Of a stretch of DNA of 49,202 nucleotides, positions 1-8,675 are shown one piece after another (within the stretch, counting starts at the first letter, position 1; every line of letters starts with the position of its first letter). Below the pieces are notes generated by a model. It saw nothing but the letters and a program-made list of their open reading frames with translations. It had not been told where the DNA came from and did not search any database. The DNA lies in contig JAISPG010000025.1 of the NCBI GenBank assembly GCA_031275085.1, positions 1 to 49,202 on the forward strand, read 5' to 3'. This stretch comes from Bacteroidales bacterium (lineage in GTDB: Bacteria > Bacteroidota > Bacteroidia > Bacteroidales > ML635J-15). The position numbers were made by a program, and so were the translations under genes.

Positions 1-3000
1 ACTTCTCCGGTCAACGGGTCTTCCTCTGTTATTGACGATACTTTATTGAATGGCGTATATTCTGTTATCTGGTTCCTTTCCGGTACAAATTCCGGTTCTG
101 CTCCGCTTATTTCTGTAACCGCATGTATTTTTGTGCCATCATATGTATAATAGCCAATATCTGTTTTATAATGTATATTACCATTGGGAGAATATTCAGC
201 CGAATACGAGGAGATCGGTTGGTTGTAAGGTGCATCATAAACCATCCAGCCAGTAAGCCTGTCCATATTGTCGTTATATTCAAATTCTTCGCGCATTTCT
301 GTTATATTGTCCGTACGGCTCAAAAGGTTTCCCTCATTATGATCCCACTCATAAGAATAATGAAAATCCTGACCATAACTCTGACTTGTAAGTTCATAAT
401 AATTATTGTACGTAAATATACAATTTATTTCGTTTGGTCCTAATTTATAATTCAGAAACTGCCCCATTTCATTAACGGAATTTCCTGATAATTTCCATAT
501 GACGTCTCCGTTGTGTTCAACCCTGACAAGAAAGCCTTGAGGATCATAATGATTAGTCAGTGTGAATGATGAAGGACTTTTATATGATATTAAATTATTA
601 TACCGGTCGTAGGTGTATTCATGAGTATATAACTCCCCATCTATATATTCCGATATTTTTACCGGATTTGCATATTCATCATATTCATATTCCTTATATG
701 TGCCGTTACCCATTTCTTCTTTTTTAAGCAGGCACAGATTGTTATGGGAAAAGTAATATGTATAGTTGACCGTAAATTCAGGATTGTTATAACACTCTTT
801 TTTGACCAGTCGCCCGCCGGTATCGTAATACAGCCTGAACTTGTTTAGTTTTGCATCGGTCTGGATAATAAGTTCCCCGAAGGCATTATATGTATAATTT
901 ACCTGCCCGGTATTTACATCGGTAAGCCTTATCTGGTTACCATACTTGTCGTATCCCATTATTGTAGTAGAGCCGCCGGCTGTGATACCCGACGGATTTC
1001 CGCTGGAATGATAAGTATAGGAAACATCACCATTAAATGAAGATATGCTTGTTAACTGACCTGCTTTGTTATAATTTTTTGTTTCCTGCCTACTGTCGGG
1101 ATATATGGTCTCAAGAGTTTCTGAACCGTGAATGTAGTTTGTAGTTAATCCCATGGATGTGACAGATGTAAGCCTCTTATTATTATCGTAGGAATATTCT
1201 TTGTAGTTATCTGTTGGAGAATTTTCAAAATATGGTAAGTTTTCTTTTTCCACAAGCCCATCCTGACTGTATGTTTTTTCTGTAACCAAAGTTTCTCCGT
1301 AAAAGTCTGAAGTCGTACGTAGTTCCCTGCCAAGTATATCGTAGTAAGATCTTATTGTTGGTGCGCCGTCTGATGATGTGATTATTTTATATACTCCGAC
1401 ATCGTTTAGTCCGGATGACCATAAACAGGAAATTGATGTAACATTATCACGGGGCGAAATTACCTGTATAAGGTTTCCGAACTTGTCATACCTGTATGTT
1501 GTTGTGTTACCGAAAATATCGTTTTTTGTAAGCACATTCCCAAAAAACGGGTCATAACTCATGTTTTCGGACATATTCATTTTATCAATTTTTTTTACAA
1601 CAAAGCGATATAGTTCGTCATATTCGTATCTTTCCGTACGATACTGGTCTATTGCCTCAATCACTACCTTGCCTACACCGCCTGACATCAATAAATTACC
1701 GCATGCATCATAGCTATAGACTCTTCTTAAGGGATAACCTCCCGACACGGGATAGGAATCGCTTGTTGTTTCAGTCAGGTTACCTTTATTGTCATATGTC
1801 AGAATATTCCGCATGGCATGTGTTCCGTTCTGTATACGTGATTCGGTAATTTTTACAGGTTTCGAGATATTCCAGTTGTCAAGGGATAAACAGGACGGAT
1901 TATATTCATATTCGGTTTTTGTTGTAAAACAACCGGTATGGTTGGTCTCAACTTTTTTTACATTCCCAAGAAAAGTACCGCCGGTCTGGTTATAATATTC
2001 ATAAGTTGTTAAAGTGGAATCATTGTCGGATCCGTAGAGATAGTCCCATGAACTTGTAAACAGGGGCACTACACAGATCCAGGCGGGAGGCGAAGACGCC
2101 ATTTGCCTTATTAGAAATTTTGTTCTGTCTTTTGAGATATTTTCATTATCAATCGTTTGTACAATCGTTTCTGTTTCGTTTACAGCACTATATGCAAAAT
2201 CAAATTTATTAATGGTTTTTGTGAACCTGTTCAGAGTACTGTTTGATGAATGAACTTCTTCAAATCCTAAAAAACCTTTGCCTTTTATATGAATAAGACC
2301 GTCTTTATATCCATATTCCGATTCGGACATAGTATTATTTATTCCCGAGGGTTGCCTGATTTTTTTTACTACTTTTAATGGTGAAAGCAGCGAAACATAA
2401 TTATAATCATCATTGTATATATTTATTCCGTTACTGCCCGTATTGTATTCAGTCATTAAAGCATAATCAAATTCTGTCTTATGACCGATTCCGTTTGTGA
2501 TTTTTTTTACGGAACGACTTTCATCATTCAACATAAAACCGGATATCTTAAATTGTTGCTCTAAAAGGCCGGCAAAATATATAATATCTTTTTTTCCGTC
2601 TCCGTTAAAATCACCGATAGTAAAATATTCGTCGTTTGATATGTAAGAATTTATGGTACCGTTCTCAATCTTATAGAATCCGTCTCCGGTATTCAAATGA
2701 ATTAAAAGTTTATTTATACGTTGATTATTCTGGTCATATCCTTTAAACTCTACAATGTCAGCCAGGCCGTCTCCATTCATATCCGCAACGTATATTTTGT
2801 AGCTGGGATCACTGCCGCTGTTTGATTCTAATTCACTTGTAAAATCAGAACCTTCTGTAAAACCTTTTCCTGTAGAATAATAGATTTTCCAATAGGTATT
2901 GATTAACTTACAAAAAATATCTGTTTTTCCGTCTCCATTAAAATCTCCGAACAGGAACCAATTATTGTTGCTTTGCAAATTGACCGGATCTATGACAGAA

Positions 3001-4928
3001 GAAGGTACATCATATAGTAATTCAAAATCTTCAGTATATTTGTCAAATTCATATATCCGCACTTTCTTTTGACCATTTGCTTCATGGATTCCTATTATTT
3101 CTGCAACACCATCTCCGTCAAAATCTATATTACATTTAGGGAAATTGTCACGGCTGCTGTTTCTGTCTAATATATGATACTTTCCCGAATTGTTGAACGG
3201 ATTTGTTATATTTTTATAACCTATGTTTCCATCATCTTTAACATATCTTATCTCAATATTCGACAGCCTTTTCCAGGATTCATTATCCCAATTTTCAGTA
3301 TATGTATAAGTATTTAAATAACATGGGGTTCCGTTTTCATAAAAGTTTCCCGGAATAAATATCTCATATTTTGAACTGGTACCTGTACTGTTTATTTCCC
3401 ATTCATATCCGGATATATTATTTTCTTTCAGTATTCCTACCCGATCCCTCGAAAGGGGATCTCTTGAAGCAAAAACAATAACATCTTTTCTGTCCAGACC
3501 GGTATAATAAAAATGGTCAGGTCCTGTTCTGATAACATAAATAGTTGCTTTGAAAGGTACTGAGAATTTTTCCGACAAAACCAGACCGCCGGTAGAACCT
3601 AAGTATAAGCGCCCTGACGTACAAATATCAGTAGTATTTGACGGATCAAAAAAACTACCGGCAATTATCAGGTCATCTATTCCGTCTCCGTTGAAATCTC
3701 CTGTAACCCTTTGAGTATTTATATTATACCAACCGGTTGAACAGGTGATCTCACTCCAATTATCAATAGCACTCACAGATAGACCATAATCTTTCTCCCC
3801 CCATTCAATTACAGTAGAATTATACTTGCTGCCCGACCCGTTATATTCGGTAACTTCATTCAGTTTGGTGTACGGGTCTACGAAATATCCGAATTTATAT
3901 TCCTTAACAAGGTAGCCCATATGTTTCACAATTATCTTTTCAAGCACTACTGATTGTTTGAATTCTTTTCCGCTAACATAATTAGAAGACTTGTCGGATC
4001 TTTCGGCATAATAAAATTCTATATGATTGTATGGAGCCAGATTTGCGTTCTGGTTTCCGGTATAGGATATTCTCTTTATCAGTTTTTCATTATTATAATT
4101 ATCATAATATTCATATTTTATATAATTTCCGTTATTATCTTCTATTTTATCTATATACCATACCAGTGTCCTGTTACCGCTTTCAGAAGATAACTTTAAC
4201 CGGGAATTATCATTACTTCCGTAATATGATTTTATTCCATCTTTGGTCTGAACGGTAAATTTATTACCGGTAAAAGTAATTTTACGGAATGACTCCAGTT
4301 CTGTCCTGAATTCCTCAGTATTATTGGATTCTCCTGTAAATACAAGAGGGTTACCGTCAAATGAATATTTTTCTACATATTTATCTTTAGTGCTTCCGTC
4401 ATTATTAAATTTAACCGCTTCAAAATGGCCTTCACTGTAATATAAGTCGGGTGACATGGATATTGCCGACAAACCGGACAGGTTCCAGCCAACACCCAAA
4501 AGTCCGTTTCCCGACTGGCTGTTGTAAACAATAGATACGGACGGTTCCATTCCTGCTGTTCCGGGGCTTACAAATACAGGGATCTCATATGTTGCGGCTC
4601 CTGTTGCCGAAACTCCTGCTGCTCCGGGAATTGTACCGACCGGAAGATTTTTACTGTGCTGGTATGGATTTGTCTCGTTATATTCTTCCCGGGCAGACAG
4701 TTCACAAAGCATATACGGGTCTGTTTTGGCATTGAATACTTTACCTCCTGACGAGCTAAACGAAAATCCTGTTTTCAGGGAAATTTTTTCTTTGGAGATA
4801 TAATTGTAATCTTCGCCGGAATGAGATGTATTCACTGATACTACACCACAATTCTCCTGACTTAGAACATCAGTGCCGGACAATAATATAAATAACAAAA
4901 GTATTTTTATATTATATGCTTTTTTCAT
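1..4928 (-). CDS. Giant secreted SpvB / FG-GAP / RHS-repeat protein, 3' end outside window
   Basis: I read this frame by hand from the ATG at 4928 to the window edge: 1642 codons with no stop, so the gene continues to the left. An N-terminal signal peptide (about residues 1-24, ending near LSGTDVLSQ) is followed by a short ISLKTGFSF...GGKVFNAKT stretch like a surface '3-coathanger' element. An SpvB-like region starts near residue 100 (ATGAATYEIPVFVSPGTAG, NGLLGVGWNLSGLS). FG-GAP/VCBS calcium-type repeats follow, with GDFNGDG or DFDGDG motifs near residues 410, 602, 667, 713 and 773. TcdB-type middle motifs are seen near 810 (TNGIGHKTEFDYAL) and 880 (GKGFLGFEE). From about residue 1040 there are many YD repeats such as YDKYGNQIRLTD. 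This is the order of a Tc-toxin B/C component or polymorphic RHS toxin. The C-terminal core and any toxin tip lie outside the window, so the activity is unknown. The signal peptide suggests Sec export. Confidence 0.9.
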   Translation of the reverse strand, partial: MKKAYNIKILLLFILLSGTDVLSQENCGVVSVNTSHSGEDYNYISKEKISLKTGFSFSSSGGKVFNAKTDPYMLCELSAREEYNETNPYQHSKNLPVGTIPGAAGVSATGAATYEIPVFVSPGTAGMEPSVSIVYNSQSGNGLLGVGWNLSGLSAISMSPDLYYSEGHFEAVKFNNDGSTKDKYVEKYSFDGNPLVFTGESNNTEEFRTELESFRKITFTGNKFTVQTKDGIKSYYGSNDNSRLKLSSESGNRTLVWYIDKIEDNNGNYIKYEYYDNYNNEKLIKRISYTGNQNANLAPYNHIEFYYAERSDKSSNYVSGKEFKQSVVLEKIIVKHMGYLVKEYKFGYFVDPYTKLNEVTEYNGSGSKYNSTVIEWGEKDYGLSVSAIDNWSEITCSTGWYNINTQRVTGDFNGDGIDDLIIAGSFFDPSNTTDICTSGRLYLGSTGGLVLSEKFSVPFKATIYVIRTGPDHFYYTGLDRKDVIVFASRDPLSRDRVGILKENNISGYEWEINSTGTSSKYEIFIPGNFYENGTPCYLNTYTYTENWDNESWKRLSNIEIRYVKDDGNIGYKNITNPFNNSGKYHILDRNSSRDNFPKCNIDFDGDGVAEIIGIHEANGQKKVRIYEFDKYTEDFELLYDVPSSVIDPVNLQSNNNWFLFGDFNGDGKTDIFCKLINTYWKIYYSTGKGFTEGSDFTSELESNSGSDPSYKIYVADMNGDGLADIVEFKGYDQNNQRINKLLIHLNTGDGFYKIENGTINSYISNDEYFTIGDFNGDGKKDIIYFAGLLEQQFKISGFMLNDESRSVKKITNGIGHKTEFDYALMTEYNTGSNGINIYNDDYNYVSLLSPLKVVKKIRQPSGINNTMSESEYGYKDGLIHIKGKGFLGFEEVHSSNSTLNRFTKTINKFDFAYSAVNETETIVQTIDNENISKDRTKFLIRQMASSPPAWICVVPLFTSSWDYLYGSDNDSTLTTYEYYNQTGGTFLGNVKKVETNHTGCFTTKTEYEYNPSCLSLDNWNISKPVKITESRIQNGTHAMRNILTYDNKGNLTETTSDSYPVSGGYPLRRVYSYDACGNLLMSGGVGKVVIEAIDQYRTERYEYDELYRFVVKKIDKMNMSENMSYDPFFGNVLTKNDIFGNTTTYRYDKFGNLIQVISPRDNVTSISCLWSSGLNDVGVYKIITSSDGAPTIRSYYDILGRELRTTSDFYGETLVTEKTYSQDGLVEKENLPYFENSPTDNYKEYSYDNNKRLTSVTSMGLTTNYIHGSETLETIYPDSRQETKNYNKAGQLTSISSFNGDVSYTYHSSGNPSGITAGGSTTIMGYDKYGNQIRLTDVNTGQVNYTYNAFGELIIQTDAKLNKFRLYYDTGGRLVKKECYNNPEFTVNYTYYFSHNNLCLLKKEEMGNGTYKEYEYDEYANPVKISEYIDGELYTHEYTYDRYNNLISYKSPSSFTLTNHYDPQGFLVRVEHNGDVIWKLSGNSVNEMGQFLNYKLGPNEINCIFTYNNYYELTSQSYGQDFHYSYEWDHNEGNLLSRTDNITEMREEFEYNDNMDRLTGWMVYDAPYNQPISSYSAEYSPNGNIHYKTDIGYYTYDGTKIHAVTEISGAEPEFVPERNQITEYTPFNKVSSITEEDPLTGE

Positions 4929-4929
4929 A

Positions 4930-5324
4930 TTTATTTACTTAAGATATAAAACAGAACTTAATTTATACATACAAAACTACACAAAATTTTTTATCGGAGA
5001 ACATAAGTTTTTAATTTTTTATCCTATATTTTGTAATTTATATTATAAAACTTGTAATACCAATATATATGTAACATTTAAGTGTAACCGGGATAATGGA
5101 TTAACTGTTAGACAAAGTCACTGATCTGATATAAGAAAATAAAATATACTTAACGTAAGTTATGAATTACGTAAATTGTTATAATTAAATTTGAAAGATT
5201 TATAATAAGATTATGAGGAAATGAATGAATAAAGATATACTTAAAAGAATCTTATTTACTTATTCACCCGTCAGGTAATATTTACTCTTCTTATTATCCT
5301 GATTGTTTCTTTTATATGGTGTCG
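4930..5324. other. AT-rich intergenic region between RHS gene and mscS
   Basis: About 395 bases of AT-rich DNA with no credible gene. The only feature I can support is the -7 promoter box of the leftward RHS gene (listed separately). Open frames here are short and have no family resemblance. Confidence 0.6.
4972..4979 (-). promoter_or_regulatory. Bacteroidota -7 box for the RHS gene
   Basis: On the minus strand this reads TAGTTTTG, matching TAnnTTTG, about 44 bases upstream of the RHS start codon. No well-spaced -33 TTTG is visible, so only the -7 element is called. Confidence 0.45.
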
Positions 5325-6452
5325 TTACTTAGTATCATTATCTTCTTTATATACCCTGTCGTTTGCGTCCTCATCACCTGCTTTAGTGCCGGCATTCAGG
5401 TTAAAACTTTTCTTATCAAAATAAATAGTTTGTGAAGGAAATGCAAATTCAATACCTGCATTATTAAATCTTGTCAATATCTCCGTATTTACCTGTGAAG
5501 TAGTACTAACTATATTGGGAGAAGACTTTTTTATAAAATAAATATAAGTAATTACAAGTGCAGAATCTCCAAAATCAGTGAAATCAGCTGCAATATCCTT
5601 AGTATCTACTTCTTTTATTATTTTAGGCATAAGTTTCAGGATATCAAGAGCCTCTTTCATTTTTCCGGGGGTTGTACTATATGTCAGGCTTAGTTTTACA
5701 ACTACACGACGGCGTGGTTCTCCTGTAATATTTTCTATAGCAGCATCAACGATCTTATAATTCGGAATGGTTATTATACGTTTATCCAATGTCCGGATCC
5801 TTGTACTCCTTAATCCTATATCTTCAACATTTCCATCGATAGAGTCAAATTTTATACGGTCTCCTATCCTGAAAGGACGATCGGAAAATAGTGTCATCCC
5901 TCCGATCATATTTTTTATTGTATCCTGGGCTGCAAGGGCAAAAGCAATACCTCCGATCCCCAATGTACCTAAAAGTGTTGCCACATTTACTCCGGCATTG
6001 TTAAGTGCCGTTACAATCCCGATAATCCAGATCAAACTAACGACAGCACGTTTTACTATAGGTATCAGTTTATTATTTTCATTATGTTTTTCCCTGTTTT
6101 TCCGCTCCTGTTCTTCAATAATAGCACCGGCAAATTTTGACAAGAACCATGTAGCATTTAAAACTGCCAGTATATGATATGCTTTAGTAATTACAGGTTT
6201 TGCCCCGTCACCTAAACTCAAATTGCTTATAGCAATCCATATAGCAAATAACATTATTCCGAATAAAAACGGAGATTCCAGTGTCTGAAAGAGTATATCA
6301 TCATATTTGTTATTGGTTCTGGCTGTTATTTTCCTGATAACACGCTTATTAAGCAAAGAAATAAGCTTACATATTATTACAGCAATTATAATAATTGCCA
6401 AAGAGATCAACCATGTCTCAAATGTATTACCATAAAATTCTTTTTCTAACAT
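5325..6452 (-). CDS. MscS-family mechanosensitive ion channel
   Basis: A 375-aa inner-membrane protein of the small-conductance mechanosensitive channel family, which opens under membrane tension to release solutes during hypo-osmotic shock. Membrane segments are visible near residues 12-35, 58-78, 85-108 and 131-152. The pore-lining helix is near 155-185 (GIGGIAFALAAQDTIKNMIG, with the Ala/Gly packing typical of MscS TM3). The MscS beta domain follows (RPFRIGDRIKF, DGNVEDIGLRSTRIRT, ITIPN). The last 30 residues are highly charged and family-atypical. It is longer than E. coli MscS (286 aa) because of extra N-terminal helices. It is a single gene with its own -7 box at 6508-6515. Confidence 0.93.
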   Translation of the reverse strand: MLEKEFYGNTFETWLISLAIIIIAVIICKLISLLNKRVIRKITARTNNKYDDILFQTLESPFLFGIMLFAIWIAISNLSLGDGAKPVITKAYHILAVLNATWFLSKFAGAIIEEQERKNREKHNENNKLIPIVKRAVVSLIWIIGIVTALNNAGVNVATLLGTLGIGGIAFALAAQDTIKNMIGGMTLFSDRPFRIGDRIKFDSIDGNVEDIGLRSTRIRTLDKRIITIPNYKIVDAAIENITGEPRRRVVVKLSLTYSTTPGKMKEALDILKLMPKIIKEVDTKDIAADFTDFGDSALVITYIYFIKKSSPNIVSTTSQVNTEILTRFNNAGIEFAFPSQTIYFDKKSFNLNAGTKAGDEDANDRVYKEDNDTK

Positions 6453-6507
6453 AATGTAAATCTTTTATAATTATAAAAAACAAGTAAAATAATAATTTGT
6501 TTTTATA

Positions 6508-6515
6508 CAAAAATA
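6508..6515 (-). promoter_or_regulatory. -7 box for mscS-family gene
   Basis: The minus strand reads TATTTTTG (TAnnTTTG), about 55 bases upstream of the start codon at 6452. Other Bacteroidota -7 boxes in this window sit at similar distances. Confidence 0.5.
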
Positions 6516-6522
6516 AAATCAA

Positions 6523-6553
6523 CTGTAGATTCAACAAGTAAATGTAACTTTTT
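6523..6553. repeat. Dispersed intergenic repeat, copy 1
   Basis: The sequence contains CTGTAGATTCAAC and AGTAAATGTAACTTTT. The second half recurs at 45261-45284 and the first half recurs exactly at 26374-26386. All copies are intergenic. Function unknown; possibly remnants of an element end. Confidence 0.4.
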
Positions 6554-6643
6554 CTTTTGTAAATTTAAGAAAAAGAAACTTAAGAACCTGAGTTTTGGAT
6601 AATAGTTTTAATATAAATATCAGATATAAACTGAAGTTTTAAA

Positions 6644-6682
6644 AGTTTTCGGGGATTTTGCTTTGCAAAATCCCCGAAAACT
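6644..6682. repeat. Perfect 18-bp hairpin, 3-nt loop
   Basis: Arm AGTTTTCGGGGATTTTGC (6644-6661), loop TTT, and a perfectly complementary arm at 6665-6682. There is no T-run after it on either strand beyond what the arm supplies, so it does not look like a simple terminator. Confidence 0.85.
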
Positions 6683-6729
6683 TCATAAATCCTGCGCAAG
6701 TTTATAACTTATGTTGAGACGTTGGCAGG

Positions 6730-6768
6730 GTTCCTGCTGGTTTTTGCTATGCAAAAACCAGCAGGAAC
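6730..6768. repeat. Second perfect 18-bp hairpin, 3-nt loop
   Basis: Arm GTTCCTGCTGGTTTTTGC (6730-6747), loop TAT, and a perfect complementary arm at 6751-6768. The loop-proximal part TTTTGCnnnGCAAAA is shared with the first hairpin, but the outer stem sequence differs, which suggests that the structure rather than the sequence is conserved. Confidence 0.85.
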
Positions 6769-6955
6769 ATTTAAGGAACTCAATACTTATCCAGAACTCA
6801 GGTTAAGAATTAAAGATTATGTTAAATTTCAGCATTTCTTATAGTTCACCCTTTGTAATCAATGTCGTATTTATATTAACAATTGAAAATTACAATCTAA
6901 AAGACATACACCTAAAAATATTCCAATACTCATAACTAAAAACATTAATTTTTCG

Positions 6956-6963
6956 TATATTTG
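6956..6963 (+). promoter_or_regulatory. Candidate -7 box upstream of the repeat array and DUF6261-like gene
   Basis: TATATTTG matches TAnnTTTG exactly. If used, the transcript would start near 6970 and carry a leader of about 470 nt that includes the whole 41-bp repeat array before the start codon at 7442. No good -33 TTTG is visible at the usual spacing. Confidence 0.4.
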
Positions 6964-7138
6964 TTATAAGCTATAAGTAAGATAAATTTTTCTATTACTA
7001 TAAAAACAAATAAAATTTAATTACTTTATATATTATAACCTGCTGATTCGAAGAATTTAAAAGTTGAAAATATTAAAAATTATTCAACATGGGCTATTCA
7101 AAAAATAAAATATCGGGTAATAAAACAGTAAACATGCT

Positions 7139-7319
7139 TTCCTCAATTTGTAAAACCCTGCCGATAAATTACTACATGCTTTCGCAGGTTGCAAAACCTT
7201 ACCGACAAATCTCAGCACACTTTCGCGGGTTGCGGAACCCTGCTGACAAATTTCTACACACTTCCGCAAATTGCGGAACCTTGCCGACACACGGCAGCAC
7301 ATTTCCGCAAGCTGCGGAA
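7139..7319. repeat. Degenerate 41-bp tandem repeat array with a palindrome in each unit
   Basis: Units start at 7139, 7180, 7221, 7262 and (partial) 7303, each step exactly 41 bases. Every unit opens with a TTCCGCAAnTTGCGGAA-like palindrome. It is perfect in the fourth unit, with lesser conservation in the first two. A CC(T/C)TGCCGACAAAT segment follows and the unit ends in an (A)CACA(C/T) or ACATGC tail. A decayed unit may precede 7139. The period is not a multiple of three and there are no spacers, so it is neither coding nor CRISPR. Confidence 0.85.
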
Positions 7320-7441
7320 TATCCTGAAATATCTTCTTAATATTATCCTAACTTGTAATACAACATTATCTTATCTACCTACCACTTAAAACAAACATTT
7401 TTACAGAATTAAAAAAAATATGAACCTTAAAATTTTTTAAT

Positions 7442-8155
7442 ATGATAATCAAAAAAATACACATGCCACATCTGAGGAATGAAGAATTGTTCCAGTATAT
7501 TACAGATTTTAAATCCATAATAAATGAGTATCCGCCGGAAAGTATGGGCATTGCCGAACAATACCAAAAATTTTTGGAGCTATACAACAATGCCGATGAC
7601 GTATTGGAACAAATAAGGAAAAGCCGGTACACAACCGAAATTGCTCAGGCAGACGTAGAACGCGACACCACATTTCTGGGTTTCCGCAATGTTGTTAAAG
7701 GTATGCAATCGCATTTCAATCCCGAAAAACGCAAGGCAGCAATTAATCTGATGATGGTTTTTAATCAGTACGGTAATATTTCCAAAAAAAGCTATAGCGA
7801 AGAAACAGCCTTAATACATAATTTTCTACAGGAAATGAGAGGAAAATTCGCACCGGATATTGAAACTTTAGAGTTGCAGGAATGGGTCGATATGCTTGAC
7901 CAAAACAATCAGGAATTTTCAACACTAATACTACAGCGTAACGAAGAAGCAAGCCAGAAAACAAGCCTCAAAATGAAAGATCTGCGCAAGGAAATTGAGG
8001 ATTGTTATATAGAAATCATCAGACGCATAGAGGCGATAACAATACTGCAAAATGACCACACACTTACCGAAGTTATAAATAAACTGAATGCCAATATAAC
8101 ACGCTATAAAAATGTGATGGCACAACGCGAAGGAAGGACAGCCTCACAAAAATGA
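7442..8155 (+). CDS. DUF6261-like hypothetical protein
   Basis: A 237-aa soluble, mostly alpha-helical protein with no signal peptide. The pattern MIIKKIHMPHLRNEELFQY near the start, a central ARDTTFRG-like segment (here VERDTTFLGFRN, about residue 74) and a helical C-terminus resemble the Bacteroidota family I know as DUF6261. Its function is not established. It stands alone, preceded by the 41-bp palindromic repeat array and followed by an intrinsic terminator at 8222-8245, so gene plus array look like one expression unit. Local base composition (more GC-balanced codons such as CGC and GCA) differs slightly from the flanking AT-rich DNA. Family assignment is from memory and moderate in certainty. 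Confidence 0.7.
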   Translation: MIIKKIHMPHLRNEELFQYITDFKSIINEYPPESMGIAEQYQKFLELYNNADDVLEQIRKSRYTTEIAQADVERDTTFLGFRNVVKGMQSHFNPEKRKAAINLMMVFNQYGNISKKSYSEETALIHNFLQEMRGKFAPDIETLELQEWVDMLDQNNQEFSTLILQRNEEASQKTSLKMKDLRKEIEDCYIEIIRRIEAITILQNDHTLTEVINKLNANITRYKNVMAQREGRTASQK

Positions 8156-8221
8156 CAATTAATTGCTTCAAAACCATCACAAACTAAAAAAATAGAAATA
8201 TTTTCATTTGTCTCATTACGT

Positions 8222-8245
8222 AAAAGCCTGTGAATGCAGGCTTTT
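8222..8245 (+). terminator. Hairpin terminator after the DUF6261-like gene
   Basis: AAAAGCCTG (8222-8230), loop TGAATG, CAGGCTTTT (8237-8245). A perfect 9-bp stem whose 3' arm ends in T's, 66 bases past the stop codon. Confidence 0.7.
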
Positions 8246-8422
8246 GCTATTTTCATTCACACTGTAAGCTTCATACTAACAAAAGACATTATAAAAAGAT
8301 ATTGGATATTTTGGTAAAAAAGGGTTATCATAATTATTTCTTAACAGAAAAACATTATTCCTGAAAAATAAATGCAAAAACTGTGCATCAATAATATCAA
8401 TATAATAGAATTACTTTTATTG

Positions 8423-8675
8423 CTCCTGAAAACTACACTTTCACTATTGCATTGCGCAACATTTTGCTAATTTCTTTAGGTCCATAGCAGCTTCCAGCCA
8501 TAAATTAACTGATGCGTTGAACATGATTGTACTAACCGGAGCAGTTTTATAGTTTGTTTAACCTTTTGAATCACTATCTCCCGATAAAATTTTTGAATGA
8601 TATTTCTCACACAATAGTGAAAAAAAACGTATATTTACAATATCAATTAAATCATGAATTTCATATATATTTATT
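8423..8675 (+). promoter_or_regulatory. Upstream region of beta-helix gene 1 (duplicated copy A)
   Basis: This stretch is repeated at 12390-12622 in front of the second beta-helix gene. Identity is very high in the last 130 bases (ATAGTTTGTTTAACCTTTTG, TTTACAATATCAATTAAAT) and declines further upstream. It contains the palindrome at 8603-8624 and a TATATTTA sequence (8630-8637) resembling the -7 box. The rest of 8246-8422 is AT-rich with nothing recognisable. Confidence 0.7.
8603..8624. promoter_or_regulatory. Promoter palindrome, copy A (candidate operator)
   Basis: TTTCTCAC-ACAATA-GTGAAAAA, 8-bp arms with one mismatch, immediately upstream of the -7-like TATATTTA. The equivalent palindrome in copy B is perfect. 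Its conservation in both copies suggests a protein-binding site. Confidence 0.5.

Larger units (their letters stand above)
6585..6804. mobile_element. 220-bp MITE-like element with 18-bp terminal inverted repeats
   Basis: The left end AACCTGAGTTTTGGATAA (6585-6602) and the reverse complement of the right end (6787-6804) match at 17 of 18 bases. Inside are two hairpins of identical geometry (6644-6682 and 6730-6768). There is no open frame of note and no clear target-site duplication. The layout suggests a non-autonomous inverted-repeat element or a REP-like palindromic unit; this is inference. Confidence 0.55.
6453..7441. other. 989-bp non-coding region with repeats between mscS and the DUF6261-like gene
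   Basis: No gene is supported here. From left to right it holds the mscS promoter, a dispersed repeat copy near 6523-6553, a 220-bp inverted-repeat element (6585-6804), AT-rich DNA with a plus-strand -7 box (6956-6963), and a 41-bp tandem repeat array (7139-7319). The open frames crossing the array do not follow the 41-bp period in one frame, so they are not treated as coding. Confidence 0.7.

Noticed and set aside
5578..6177. Plus-strand ORFs of 60 and 136 aa in the mscS region
   Set aside because: They are antisense shadows of a clear MscS gene.
7139..7319. CRISPR array
   Set aside because: Repeat units abut directly with no unique spacers, and no cas genes are in the window.
7084..7389. 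Several short ORFs on both strands across the 41-bp repeats
   Set aside because: The 41-bp period is not a multiple of three, so repeats fall in all frames. No start signals or family resemblance.
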